Assembly: GCF_013912375.1 (NCBI RefSeq) | Contig: NZ_JACETV010000002.1 | Span: forward strand, 310,001-374,000 | Length of the DNA: 64,000 nt | Source of the DNA: Emticicia sp. BO119 | GTDB lineage: Bacteria > Bacteroidota > Bacteroidia > Cytophagales > Spirosomataceae | Direction of reading: 5' to 3' | In this document: positions 55,682 through 64,000 of the stretch, one piece after another | Layout: each line of letters opens with the position of its first letter | How positions within the stretch are numbered: position 1 is the stretch's first letter | The notes under the pieces: generated by a model | What the model saw: only the letters and a program-made list of their open reading frames with translations | Database searches by the model: none | Told to the model about the DNA's origin: nothing | Program-made: the position numbers and the translations under genes

Positions 55682-58600
55682 AAAACAGAATAATATAGGT
55701 ACGATTAGAGGGAAATTTGAGAAATGAACGAGGCGTCTACTGATAATGTTTCAATTCCATAAGGTACGATTAGAGGCAAGCTCTTCACCATGCGTATGGT
55801 TAGGCAACGTAAAGTTTCAATTCTATAAGGTACGATTAGAGGAGTCGCGGCAACAATCATCCTGATGATGCAAACCGTGTTTCAATTCCATAAGGTACGA
55901 TTAGAGGTGTGCTTGGCTATGGCTAATGCATTTCCGGTACTAAAGTTTCAATTCCATAAGGTACGATTAGAGGATAGATGCCGGAACTGCTCTCAATCCG
56001 AATGGTAGGTTTCAATTCCATAAGGTACGATTAGAGGGTACATTGATTGAAGCTGATAATGTTCGTAAGGCAAGTTTCAATTCCATAAGGTACGATTAGA
56101 GGCCACTTCACGATGCAGACTCTCGGCCTGTATCATAAGGTTTCAATTCCATAAGGTACGATTAGAGGTCCTGATCATCAACTATGTCAGCATCAGGAAA
56201 ATCAAGTTTCAATTCCATAAGGTACGATTAGAGGAAAAAAAGCCTGGGAGGAAAAGAAAAGCGAAGATATGTTTCAATTCCATAAGGTACGATTAGAGGT
56301 AGCTTTCTCCCACTTCCGTAGTGCCGGATCAAAGAAGTTTCAATTCCATAAGGTACGATTAGAGGCATCTACTCACGTTTCAATTTGCCCTGTCTATCTA
56401 ATGTTTCAATTCCATAAGGTACGATTAGAGGACCGGATCGTTCTCATTCATCTCTACCCATATCGGAGTTTCAATTCCATAAGGTACGATTAGAGGGAAA
56501 ACAGTTCGGCGGTTCATCTACGTGAATAGTCTGTTTCAATTCCATAAGGTACGATTAGAGGAGAGTGATTAATATCAGCGGTGTAGGCACAAATCAGTTT
56601 CAATTCCATAAGGTACGATTAGAGGATACTAATTCATCTTTCATTCCTGAAGATGTGACAAGTTTCAATTCCATAAGGTACGATTAGAGGTCTATTATAA
56701 AATCTGTGTTTGAACCTGAATATGATTGTTTCAATTCCATAAGGTACGATTAGAGGGGAAGGTGATGAGCTCTATCCCTATTTTGACAAGTAGTTTCAAT
56801 TCCATAAGGTACGATTAGAGGTTTGCGGCGTATCCTTGATAACAAGACTATACTTGTAGTTTCAATTCCATAAGGTACGATTAGAGGCCTTTTGTTCTGC
56901 CGCCACTTTCAAGTCAAGATAATGTTTCAATTCCATAAGGTACGATTAGAGGGAAGGCCCTGTATAGTCATTTTCTTTTTCACCCAATTGTTTCAATTCC
57001 ATAAGGTACGATTAGAGGGCCTTTCGTTCTGATATAGCTGCAGGAAGTGGACAAGTTTCAATTCCATAAGGTACGATTAGAGGCTATTGAACAGCGGTGG
57101 ACAAATAGGGATAAATAACGTTTCAATTCCATAAGGTACGATTAGAGGATAATATAATTAAGTCGGGCACAGCTGCTATTCAGAAGTTTCAATTCCATAA
57201 GGTACGATTAGAGGATACAGCTCTGACATAACGCAGATATATACCTGTAGGTTTCAATTCCATAAGGTACGATTAGAGGTTTATGTTCGTGTCAAAGGAT
57301 TGTCAATGATTAATGCGTTTCAATTCCATAAGGTACGATTAGAGGTCGTTGATCGGGCTGGCATCACCTGATTTGGATAGGCGTTTCAATTCCATAAGGT
57401 ACGATTAGAGGAAACCATTATCATCACACTTTAAGTACGGGTAAATTGTTTCAATTCCATAAGGTACGATTAGAGGGCGGATTGGAAATTATTCCAACAA
57501 CCGCAATGACAGCGTTTCAATTCCATAAGGTACGATTAGAGGTTACTACGGATTTCGTTCTGAGCAGGACGAGAGAGAGTTTCAATTCCATAAGGTACGA
57601 TTAGAGGTAGTTCATTCGCTTGTTCAATTGTCATATCTTTTTACGTTTCAATTCCATAAGGTACGATTAGAGGAGGAGGTTCAAGCTATTTGCGAGGCAG
57701 TGATGTTTACGTTTCAATTCCATAAGGTACGATTAGAGGAAACTGTGCTTTTGTGGCGGCGTTGGGGTCAGGCGTGTTTCAATTCCATAAGGTACGATTA
57801 GAGGTACTAATAGAAAGTTTATAATACCCCTGCGCTACATTGTTTCAATTCCATAAGGTACGATTAGAGGCCTCAAATTCATCCTTTCTGTAAATCTGCT
57901 CAGGATGTTTCAATTCCATAAGGTACGATTAGAGGTAAGACATTTGACTCTATTTGTGAGAGGCTTGAGAAGTTTCAATTCCATAAGGTACGATTAGAGG
58001 ATCCATAGGTCTGGTTAACAGTTTCATACAGCAGAGTGTTTCAATTCCATAAGGTACGATTAGAGGTTAAATAAGTTCTCATAGTGTTGTGTGGTCATTG
58101 TGGTTTCAATTCCATAAGGTACGATTAGAGGTCGAAACCGTATTTCTTGACAATCAGATCTTGAAAGTTTCAATTCCATAAGGTACGATTAGAGGTACGG
58201 TGTGAATGTGGAATGAATGAACAATCCACTGTTTCAATTCCATAAGGTACGATTAGAGGTATTCCGAGTTGTATATAGCGATGAATCAGACTATGGTTTC
58301 AATTCCATAAGGTACGATTAGAGGCCTACTTTTTAAAAGTTCAAACTGATGTAAAGCAGAGTTTCAATTCCATAAGGTACGATTAGAGGTGCAGTTTCCC
58401 AACAATACAGTCAGTACGCCACATAGTTTCAATTCCATAAGGTACGATTAGAGGCAAATAGGGCCACACGTTGCAATATCTCTTTAGACGTTTCAATTCC
58501 ATAAGGTACGATTAGAGGTTGAGTGCATCCAAGGGTGTCATAAAAAATAATTTAGTTTCAATTCCATAAGGTACGATTAGAGGTTTTGTATTAGTTACTA

Positions 58601-61523
58601 AAACTAAAATCAAATCAATGTTTCAATTCCATAAGGTACGATTAGAGGTGAGGCTATTGCAAAAGCAACACTTACACGAAGCGAAGTTTCAATTCCATAA
58701 GGTACGATTAGAGGCCTCACGCCTTGCTCTGACTGCATCAGCAATTTTTTGGTTTCAATTCCATAAGGTACGATTAGAGGTGCATATAGCCAGAAGAAAG
58801 CCAAAGGACGAAAACGTTTCAATTCCATAAGGTACGATTAGAGGATCAATCGGCGAAAAATATGCTGATTTACAGGGAATGTTTCAATTCCATAAGGTAC
58901 GATTAGAGGCTCAATGGGATAGCGCGGTAAAGTTTATTAAAGAGGGGTTTCAATTCCATAAGGTACGATTAGAGGACACTCTATTCAATACACTATAAAC
59001 TAACGGGCAAGTTTCAATTCCATAAGGTACGATTAGAGGTTTTAGCAGATGAATGCCCTTTTATCAGAAAGATAGAGTTTCAATTCCATAAGGTACGATT
59101 AGAGGAGATATTTCAACCAATTTCTCACAGGGCACTAAAATGTTTCAATTCCATAAGGTACGATTAGAGGCCTCTTTAGAGGTCGAACATAGACACGTTC
59201 TTATCGAGTTTCAATTCCATAAGGTACGATTAGAGGTAACCTATACTACCCGATACATCTAAATCATAGGTGTTTCAATTCCATAAGGTACGATTAGAGG
59301 CGTGAATGTCTGGTTTGTTCCGTTCTTCGTACCGGAGTTTCAATTCCATAAGGTACGATTAGAGGATGCACCTGTAGCACATACATATATACCGTTTTGA
59401 CGTTTCAATTCCATAAGGTACGATTAGAGGTTATTTTTAGTTCTTTCAGCCATTAGTTTATAGAAAAGTTTCAATTCCATAAGGTACGATTAGAGGAGCT
59501 AAAGCAAATCCAAGACCTTTAGATTTGTCAGGCGTTTCAATTCCATAAGGTACGATTAGAGGCTTGCCATTGCCCTGGTTTTTACCGCTTTCAGCACGAG
59601 TTTCAATTCCATAAGGTACGATTAGAGGTGGGTTGAATACCGATATGATTTTCGGTAGTACAACGTTTCAATTCCATAAGGTACGATTAGAGGATTTAAG
59701 AGGATTGTACTACAAAGCAAAGGCGATGTTTCAATTCCATAAGGTACGATTAGAGGAAAGATAAATCGGCAGAAGCTCAGGCAGAATTACATGTTTCAAT
59801 TCCATAAGGTACGATTAGAGGCGGAAGTACCTTCGTTTGATTCAGGTGGCCCGACGGAGTTTCAATTCCATAAGGTACGATTAGAGGTGCCCGTCATTTT
59901 TCCTGATAATTTTATTGATTATGTTTCAATTCCATAAGGTACAATTAGAGGGCTGACATTGACCGTTTAAAAAATGATAAGAAGTCTGGTTTCAATTCCA
60001 TAAGGTACGATTAGAGGACCACTATTGTAGTCCATACCTATTTTTAAAGGTAGCTTGTTTCAATTCCATAAGGTACGATTAGAGGTGTTAAAGGGATTGA
60101 TATAAAAGCCCCTGCAAAAATTGTTTCAATTCCATAAGGTACGATTAGAGGTTTTTATCGAAATAAATCACTTAGAAGTAATCAATTAGTTTCAATTCCA
60201 TAAGGTACGATTAGAGGGTCGAAACCGTATTTCTTGACAATCAGATCTTGAAAGTTTCAATTCCATAAGGTACGATTAGAGGAAATATACAACAATTATT
60301 GAAACAAAAAAACAATTAGTTTCAATTCCATAAGGTACGATTAGAGGATTTGATGTATATCAAGGTTTTTTATACGCTTGTAGGTTTCAATTCCATAAGG
60401 TACGATTAGAGGTTCCTTTGAAATAACTAAAGGTTGTTCGCCTTTTTCTGTTTCAATTCCATAAGGTACGATTAGAGGCAATGGTTCTCGAATAGGCATC
60501 AATACAGTTACTCCGTTTCAATTCCATAAGGTACGATTAGAGGACCAACCAGTTTTGTAGACATTCCGGCGGCTTGCTGTGTTTCAATTCCATAAGGTAC
60601 GATTAGAGGAGGTGCGGAATGTCATATAATTTTTATGTGCCGGAAGGTTTCAATTCCATAAGGTACGATTAGAGGTCAGCCTGATTTAGTAAAATTACCG
60701 AGTGGCGCAATGTTTCAATTCCATAAGGTACGATTAGAGGACTTTGTTATCATCTTTTTAAAGGGAGTAGAAAACGGTTTCAATTCCATAAGGTACGATT
60801 AGAGGATACCGACACTTTGAAAGCCTATTATACTTTCAATTGTTTCAATTCCATAAGGTACGATTAGAGGAAATGATGATGATTGTGCAAAATTACTTTT
60901 AGTTACGTTTCAATTCCATAAGGTACGATTAGAGGGAAATGCCAAAGGATTGCGACGGTACCACCGACAAGCGTTTCAATTCCATAAGGTACGATTAGAG
61001 GAATAGGCTTTCAAAGTGTCGGTATAATCCAGAAACCGTTTCAATTCCATAAGGTACGATTAGAGGTCATGCAAAAAACAAATCTTCACACACATAGTAA
61101 TATGTTTCAATTCCATAAGGTACGATTAGAGGAGTTTTTATGCGAACAATGCGCCGGGGGGCTGGAAGTTTCAATTCCATAAGGTACGATTAGAGGAGTC
61201 AACGATATTATTATTTATCTCAGGAGTGCCATTGTTTCAATTCCATAAGGTACGATTAGAGGTGATGAATATACGAGAATTTTTCCGATGTAGGGTTAGT
61301 TTCAATTCCATAAGGTACGATTAGAGGACCCCCAACCCCACACAACCAAAGGACATCAAACACCGTTTCAATTCCATAAGGTACGATTAGAGGCAGGCTA
61401 TTGCCACGGCGGCGGCTACTACGGCTCAAGTTTCAATTCCATAAGGTACGATTAGAGGAATAAGTCCTGAAAGGCAACAGGAGATTGAGATTAAGTTTCA
61501 ATTCCATAAGGTACGATTAGAGG
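55682..61523 (-). CRISPR. CRISPR array, 90 repeat units and 89 spacers, type I-B-like repeat
   Basis: The repeat is 29 nt, beginning GTTTCAATTCC and ending GATTAGAGG on the plus strand; spacers are 34-39 nt, mostly 35-37, period about 65. By hand count there are 90 units from 55682 to 61523. Almost all are identical; variants are at 55814 (position 11 C to T), 59923 (position 21 G to A) and the first unit at 55682, which keeps only the last 15 bases plus scattered matches. Read on the minus strand, repeats end ATTGAAAC, the standard 8-nt crRNA handle of Cas6-processed I-B systems, and cas genes lie on the same strand. The decayed unit is thus the leader-distal end. Confidence 0.98.
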
Positions 61524-61725
61524 CCGTCAAAAAAACGGCCTTTCAGATACAAATAAAACGATTTTTTGACATAAAACAATCATAAAAGTCGTCGGACTTC
61601 GGTTGTATGTTTTTACCCCGTGTCCGACGACCACTCATTATCAATCATTTACATTACCCCATCTTAAATTACAAGATGTCAAAGAGCAGAATTTGTATTG
61701 TTTTTTTACTACCGACGACACCCTC
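61524..61725 (-). promoter_or_regulatory. CRISPR leader
   Basis: 202 bp between the last repeat and cas2, AT-rich and free of long ORFs on the minus strand. It contains a hairpin against the repeat (61521-61541), GTCGTCGGAC at 61588-61597 with its inverse GTCCGACGAC at 61622-61631, and a third CCGACGAC at 61712-61719. On the minus strand, the array promoter must lie here; no exact box was identified. Confidence 0.75.
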
Positions 61726-61989
61726 CTATAAAAAATTATCGGTTGTCATCCGTTCAATTCCGATAATCTCCTTGTCTAACCACCTTTCATCACGGCTTTT
61801 AAAGAGAATAATGCTATCGGCCGCCTCATCCATTATTTTTCTGGCTCCGGCCAGTAATTCTTTTAACTTTACCTCCGTAATTTCTCCTTCAAAGACCGAG
61901 TTCTGTATCCAGTTGAGATACTTTCTGCAATGTTTCAGCATCTTACCAACGCGCTTTTCACCCATATCATAAACTAAAATTACATACAT
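61726..61989 (-). CDS. cas2: CRISPR-associated endoribonuclease Cas2
   Basis: 87 residues, ferredoxin-like fold. Start MYVILVYDMGEKRVGKMLKHCRKYL with the acidic D8 of the Cas2 motif, then WIQNSVFEGEITEVKLKELL. It forms the integrase complex with Cas1. Follows cas1 with a 48-bp gap, end is 203 bp before the first array repeat. Confidence 0.95.
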   Translation of the reverse strand: MYVILVYDMGEKRVGKMLKHCRKYLNWIQNSVFEGEITEVKLKELLAGARKIMDEAADSIILFKSRDERWLDKEIIGIERMTTDNFL

Positions 61990-62037
61990 TATTTTTAAAA
62001 ATCTATGTCAATCAATAAAAAAACAAATAGGTTTAAC

Positions 62038-63042
62038 TCACCACAACATCCTGAAAGGCTTGTACTCCTCCATGCCCAGCAGATGCTTCTGCAACTTGTA
62101 GCATTCTAATTTTATCAGGTGCTTGTAAGACACATTCCTGCTTAGTTTCCGGTGTTTAAAGGTCTCTTTCAGTTTTTCTTCAAAAGCCTGCACAAACGTC
62201 TTTCTGGCTGAATCTTTCATGACACAAGCATTCATCTCTTTCCTGAAATCGCTTGCTTTTAGCTGACGTTTATTCAATACCGTAAATATCACCCTGTCTA
62301 CCAGCATAGGTTTGAAAATCTCCGCCAAATCAAGTGCCAAAGAGTATCTTCTATAACCCGGCTCGTGCAGAAAACTAATCGTAGGGTTCAACTGCGTATG
62401 ATAAATCTGGCTCAGGCACGCAGTATAACATAACATATTCCCAAACGAAATCAACGCATTTATTTCGTTGTTAGGAGGCTGCCTTGTTCTGCTCCCCATC
62501 TCAAAATCATTAATGATCTCGTCGAATCCTGCATAATAAGTCTGTCGGATATTGCCTTCTATACCCATCAATTCGTCTATTTTGTAGGCATTGGAGATTA
62601 ACGACTGATAATTACCCAGGCGGTCGATATTTTCGCTGAGGCCTTTCCCTCGATTAGCATAATATGTAAGATTCTTCAGCATATTAAATGAAGCCCCTTC
62701 TATAAATTTTCGGGCAATACCCAGCCGCTTTTTAGCCGAGCTATAGTATCTCGTTTGTTCGATCTGCATTTTTCCGGCCAGCAGATAATCTTTCGACATA
62801 AACGAGCCTGTATAATTTTCGTAATAATCAAAAAAATGAACCGATACATGGTTTTTGCCTAAGAAATTATACAACGCCGAGTTAGCGTCCAGACTCCCGA
62901 AACAATAGATATTATCTACCGTTTCAATTGGTATATAACGGGTCTGCCCCTCAACATTATTTTCGTCCACAGGCGTAAAACTCAAAGTATTGTCTTTGCG
63001 CGACATCCTGCCCGGATTGAACAGATAATAAGATTTTTTCAT
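62038..63042 (-). CDS. cas1: CRISPR-associated endonuclease Cas1 (type I-B)
   Basis: 334 residues from the ATG at 63042; the open frame extends to 63150 but overlaps cas4, and conserved sequence (MKKSYYLFNPGRMSRKDNTL) begins at this codon. Catalytic metal residues appear as E in MGIEGNIRQTYY, H in SFLHEPGYRRY and D in LALDLAEIFKP. The start matches Cas1b of I-B systems. It lies 10 bp after cas4's stop. Confidence 0.95.
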   Translation of the reverse strand: MKKSYYLFNPGRMSRKDNTLSFTPVDENNVEGQTRYIPIETVDNIYCFGSLDANSALYNFLGKNHVSVHFFDYYENYTGSFMSKDYLLAGKMQIEQTRYYSSAKKRLGIARKFIEGASFNMLKNLTYYANRGKGLSENIDRLGNYQSLISNAYKIDELMGIEGNIRQTYYAGFDEIINDFEMGSRTRQPPNNEINALISFGNMLCYTACLSQIYHTQLNPTISFLHEPGYRRYSLALDLAEIFKPMLVDRVIFTVLNKRQLKASDFRKEMNACVMKDSARKTFVQAFEEKLKETFKHRKLSRNVSYKHLIKLECYKLQKHLLGMEEYKPFRMLW

Positions 63043-63052
63043 GATAAAAGGT

Positions 63053-63598
63053 TTATTCTTCTCCAACCCAGCAGAACTCAAAGAAACTGCATGATTTACA
63101 TTTACTAATCGGTAGCCGCTCAGGGCATGCCTCCTGCTGTATAATTTCATGGGCCTTCAGAATCTGGCTTTGCATAGATAGTATATCCTCATCCGTCAGA
63201 CTAACTCTTTCGGTTATACGTAATTTCGGATACTCTATCAGTCCATACATGGCATTGATTCCATTGAGGCGAAGCAAATATAAATAAAACTGCACCTGCG
63301 CAATGTGCGCCTGCTCTTTGGCCGCCGACTTCTTCACCTCATGCACAATGCCCAGATGAGGATCAAAGAAATCAATCTTGGCCGACAATTCAATTGGCGT
63401 TTCAGCAGGGTAGGAGAGCATCCCGGAGACCTCAATTTCTGTCCACCGTTCCGCCCGTTGCGGATAACTCTCCAACCCGATAAGCCGACCCTCAGCCACA
63501 ACCTCAGAAGTATGCTCCATCCTGATGCCATGCGCATGCAGCCAAACCTTCCGACGGCAAAGCATCCGGTAATTGATGAGTGTAGCGGTGATGGGCAT
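63053..63598 (-). CDS. cas4: CRISPR-associated Cas4 nuclease
   Basis: 181 residues, RecB-like. N-terminal TLINYRMLCRRKVWLHAHGI carries C14; C167, C170 and C176 (CKSCSFFEFC) complete the four-cysteine iron-sulfur site. Active-site residues in KIDFFD and HEVKKSAAKE. Cas4 trims prespacers and sets PAM choice with Cas1-Cas2. Preceded by a hairpin that may act as a terminator 3 bp before the start. Confidence 0.95.
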   Translation of the reverse strand: MPITATLINYRMLCRRKVWLHAHGIRMEHTSEVVAEGRLIGLESYPQRAERWTEIEVSGMLSYPAETPIELSAKIDFFDPHLGIVHEVKKSAAKEQAHIAQVQFYLYLLRLNGINAMYGLIEYPKLRITERVSLTDEDILSMQSQILKAHEIIQQEACPERLPISKCKSCSFFEFCWVGEE

Positions 63599-63602
63599 AA
63601 TG

Positions 63603-63632
63603 AAAAAAGGTAAGTCCTTCAGAACTTACCTT
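63603..63632 (-). terminator. Terminator-like hairpin between the cas7-like gene and cas4
   Basis: On the minus strand AAGGTAAGT pairs with ACTTACCTT (9 bp, 8-nt loop), with a T run (CTTTTTTCA) completing a rho-independent terminator shape just before the cas4 ATG at 63598. Confidence 0.6.
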
Positions 63633-63639
63633 CAATTAG

Positions 63640-64000
63640 TTATTTAACTTGATTTTCGTAGTCAAAGCCAGAAAGTAATTTAATTAAATGCTCTTCTGCT
63701 TTTTCTAGAGCATCAAATGTTTCCCCTTTAGTCTGAATATAACCACCGGCTTGAAGAGTTATAAACGTATTGACACCCCTTAAGGATTCATCGATAATCG
63801 GATTTGCTTTTTCCGAGTCTTCTTCTGAGAGTTTAGCTCTTATACTTCCAGCGATTAGATTCGCATTATCACTAACAGAAATTGCCAATGTATCCATAAG
63901 GCTAAATGTTCTTGATTGGTTAGAAGTTATTTTCCAATCAATAATTGCTTTGGCTAAGCCTTTAATCCATTCTTCTCGAAGGTTTTTTGGGGCAACTAAG
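63640..64000 (-). CDS. cas7: Probable Cas7-family protein (DevR/Cst2-type), C-terminal part
   Basis: The frame is open from the right edge to a stop at 63640, so the start is outside the window; an internal ATG at 63897 is not the real start. About 119 residues are visible: LREEWIKGLAKAIIDWKITS, NQSRTFSLMDTLAISVSDNA, NLIAGSIRAKL, then a helical tail FDALEKAEEHLIKLLSG. Cst2/DevR Cas7 proteins have a similar N-x-[AS]-R...LVAG stretch near the end, from memory. Cas7 forms the crRNA backbone of type I effectors. Position before cas4 supports a cas gene; Cas7 is the best guess. Confidence 0.5.
   Translation of the reverse strand, partial: LVAPKNLREEWIKGLAKAIIDWKITSNQSRTFSLMDTLAISVSDNANLIAGSIRAKLSEEDSEKANPIIDESLRGVNTFITLQAGGYIQTKGETFDALEKAEEHLIKLLSGFDYENQVK

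Noticed and set aside
56269-58830. Short ORFs inside the array encoding repeated FQFHKVRLE-like peptides
   Set aside because: They are translations of the CRISPR repeat in different frames, not genes.
62038-63150. Cas1 starting at 63150
   Set aside because: The extra 36 residues overlap cas4 in another frame and lack the Cas1 start; 63042 is better.
63640-63897. Small 85-residue protein at the right edge
   Set aside because: Its frame is open all the way to the window edge, so it is the tail of a larger gene.
1-64000. tRNA, rRNA, IS element or prophage
   Set aside because: No cloverleaf, ribosomal RNA, transposase or phage structural genes were found on reading both strands by eye.

Overview
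The window is about 40% GC chromosomal DNA from a member of the Bacteroidota, most likely an aerobic, free-living Cytophagales-type bacterium. Reasons: a SusC/SusD pair, TonB-dependent beta-barrel proteins, LytS/LytTR two-component genes, kynureninase, a TAnnTTTG-type promoter, weak Shine-Dalgarno sequences and many secreted proteins. I see no rRNA, tRNA, transposase or prophage genes.

Layout. (1) 1-27 kb is mostly core and housekeeping: the end of an amino-acid permease, YgiQ, a lone LytTR regulator, three secreted proteins divergent from a membrane-spanning possible sensor, kynureninase, an ArsR/SRPBCC pair with a twin operator, a metallo-hydrolase, an outer-membrane receptor divergent from a LytS/LytR pair, DinB and DoxX proteins, a class V aminotransferase, an M16 peptidase, a glycosyltransferase, a LysE exporter, ribonucleotide reductase beta, a serine hydrolase, an M48 peptidase, CvpA, and an apparently frameshifted mscL. 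(2) 27.9-48.4 kb is a polysaccharide utilisation locus whose enzymes fit dismantling of N-linked glycans. It has SusD and SusC, a ROK regulator, sulfatase, GH125 alpha-mannosidase, two GH29 alpha-fucosidases, a metallophosphoesterase, glycosylasparaginase, a large uncharacterised glycosidase-like protein, a GH18 enzyme, an HGSNAT-like membrane acyltransferase and a GH20-like enzyme. (3) 48.8-55.4 kb holds a kelch protein, a GT2/GT-C-like pair, an ECF sigma factor with a probable membrane anti-sigma partner, and pyruvate dehydrogenase E1 beta.

(4) 55.7-64 kb is a CRISPR-Cas locus of type I-B character: 90 repeat units (89 spacers, 34-39 nt), then cas2, cas1 and cas4, and the 3' part of a probable cas7 running off the right edge. 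All cas genes are on the minus strand. The array also reads on the minus strand: that orientation gives a crRNA 5' handle ATTGAAAC, and the decayed repeat is at the far left end. The leader is therefore the roughly 200 bp between the array and cas2. The array holds internal evidence of acquisition history: one spacer present twice with a 1-nt length difference at the PAM-distal end, and two spacers from overlapping protospacers on opposite strands.

How the genes work together: in the glycan locus, SusC/SusD would bind and import glycans, sulfatase and phosphoesterase could strip substituents, fucosidases and mannosidase trim, GH18 and GH20 act on the GlcNAc core, and glycosylasparaginase releases the Asn-linked GlcNAc, with the ROK protein as a plausible sugar-responsive regulator. 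I did not find a wholly new system that I can defend. The most worthwhile targets are the CRISPR leader and operon architecture, the uncharacterised 719-residue glycosidase-like protein, and the transmembrane regulator candidate beside the secreted-protein operon.
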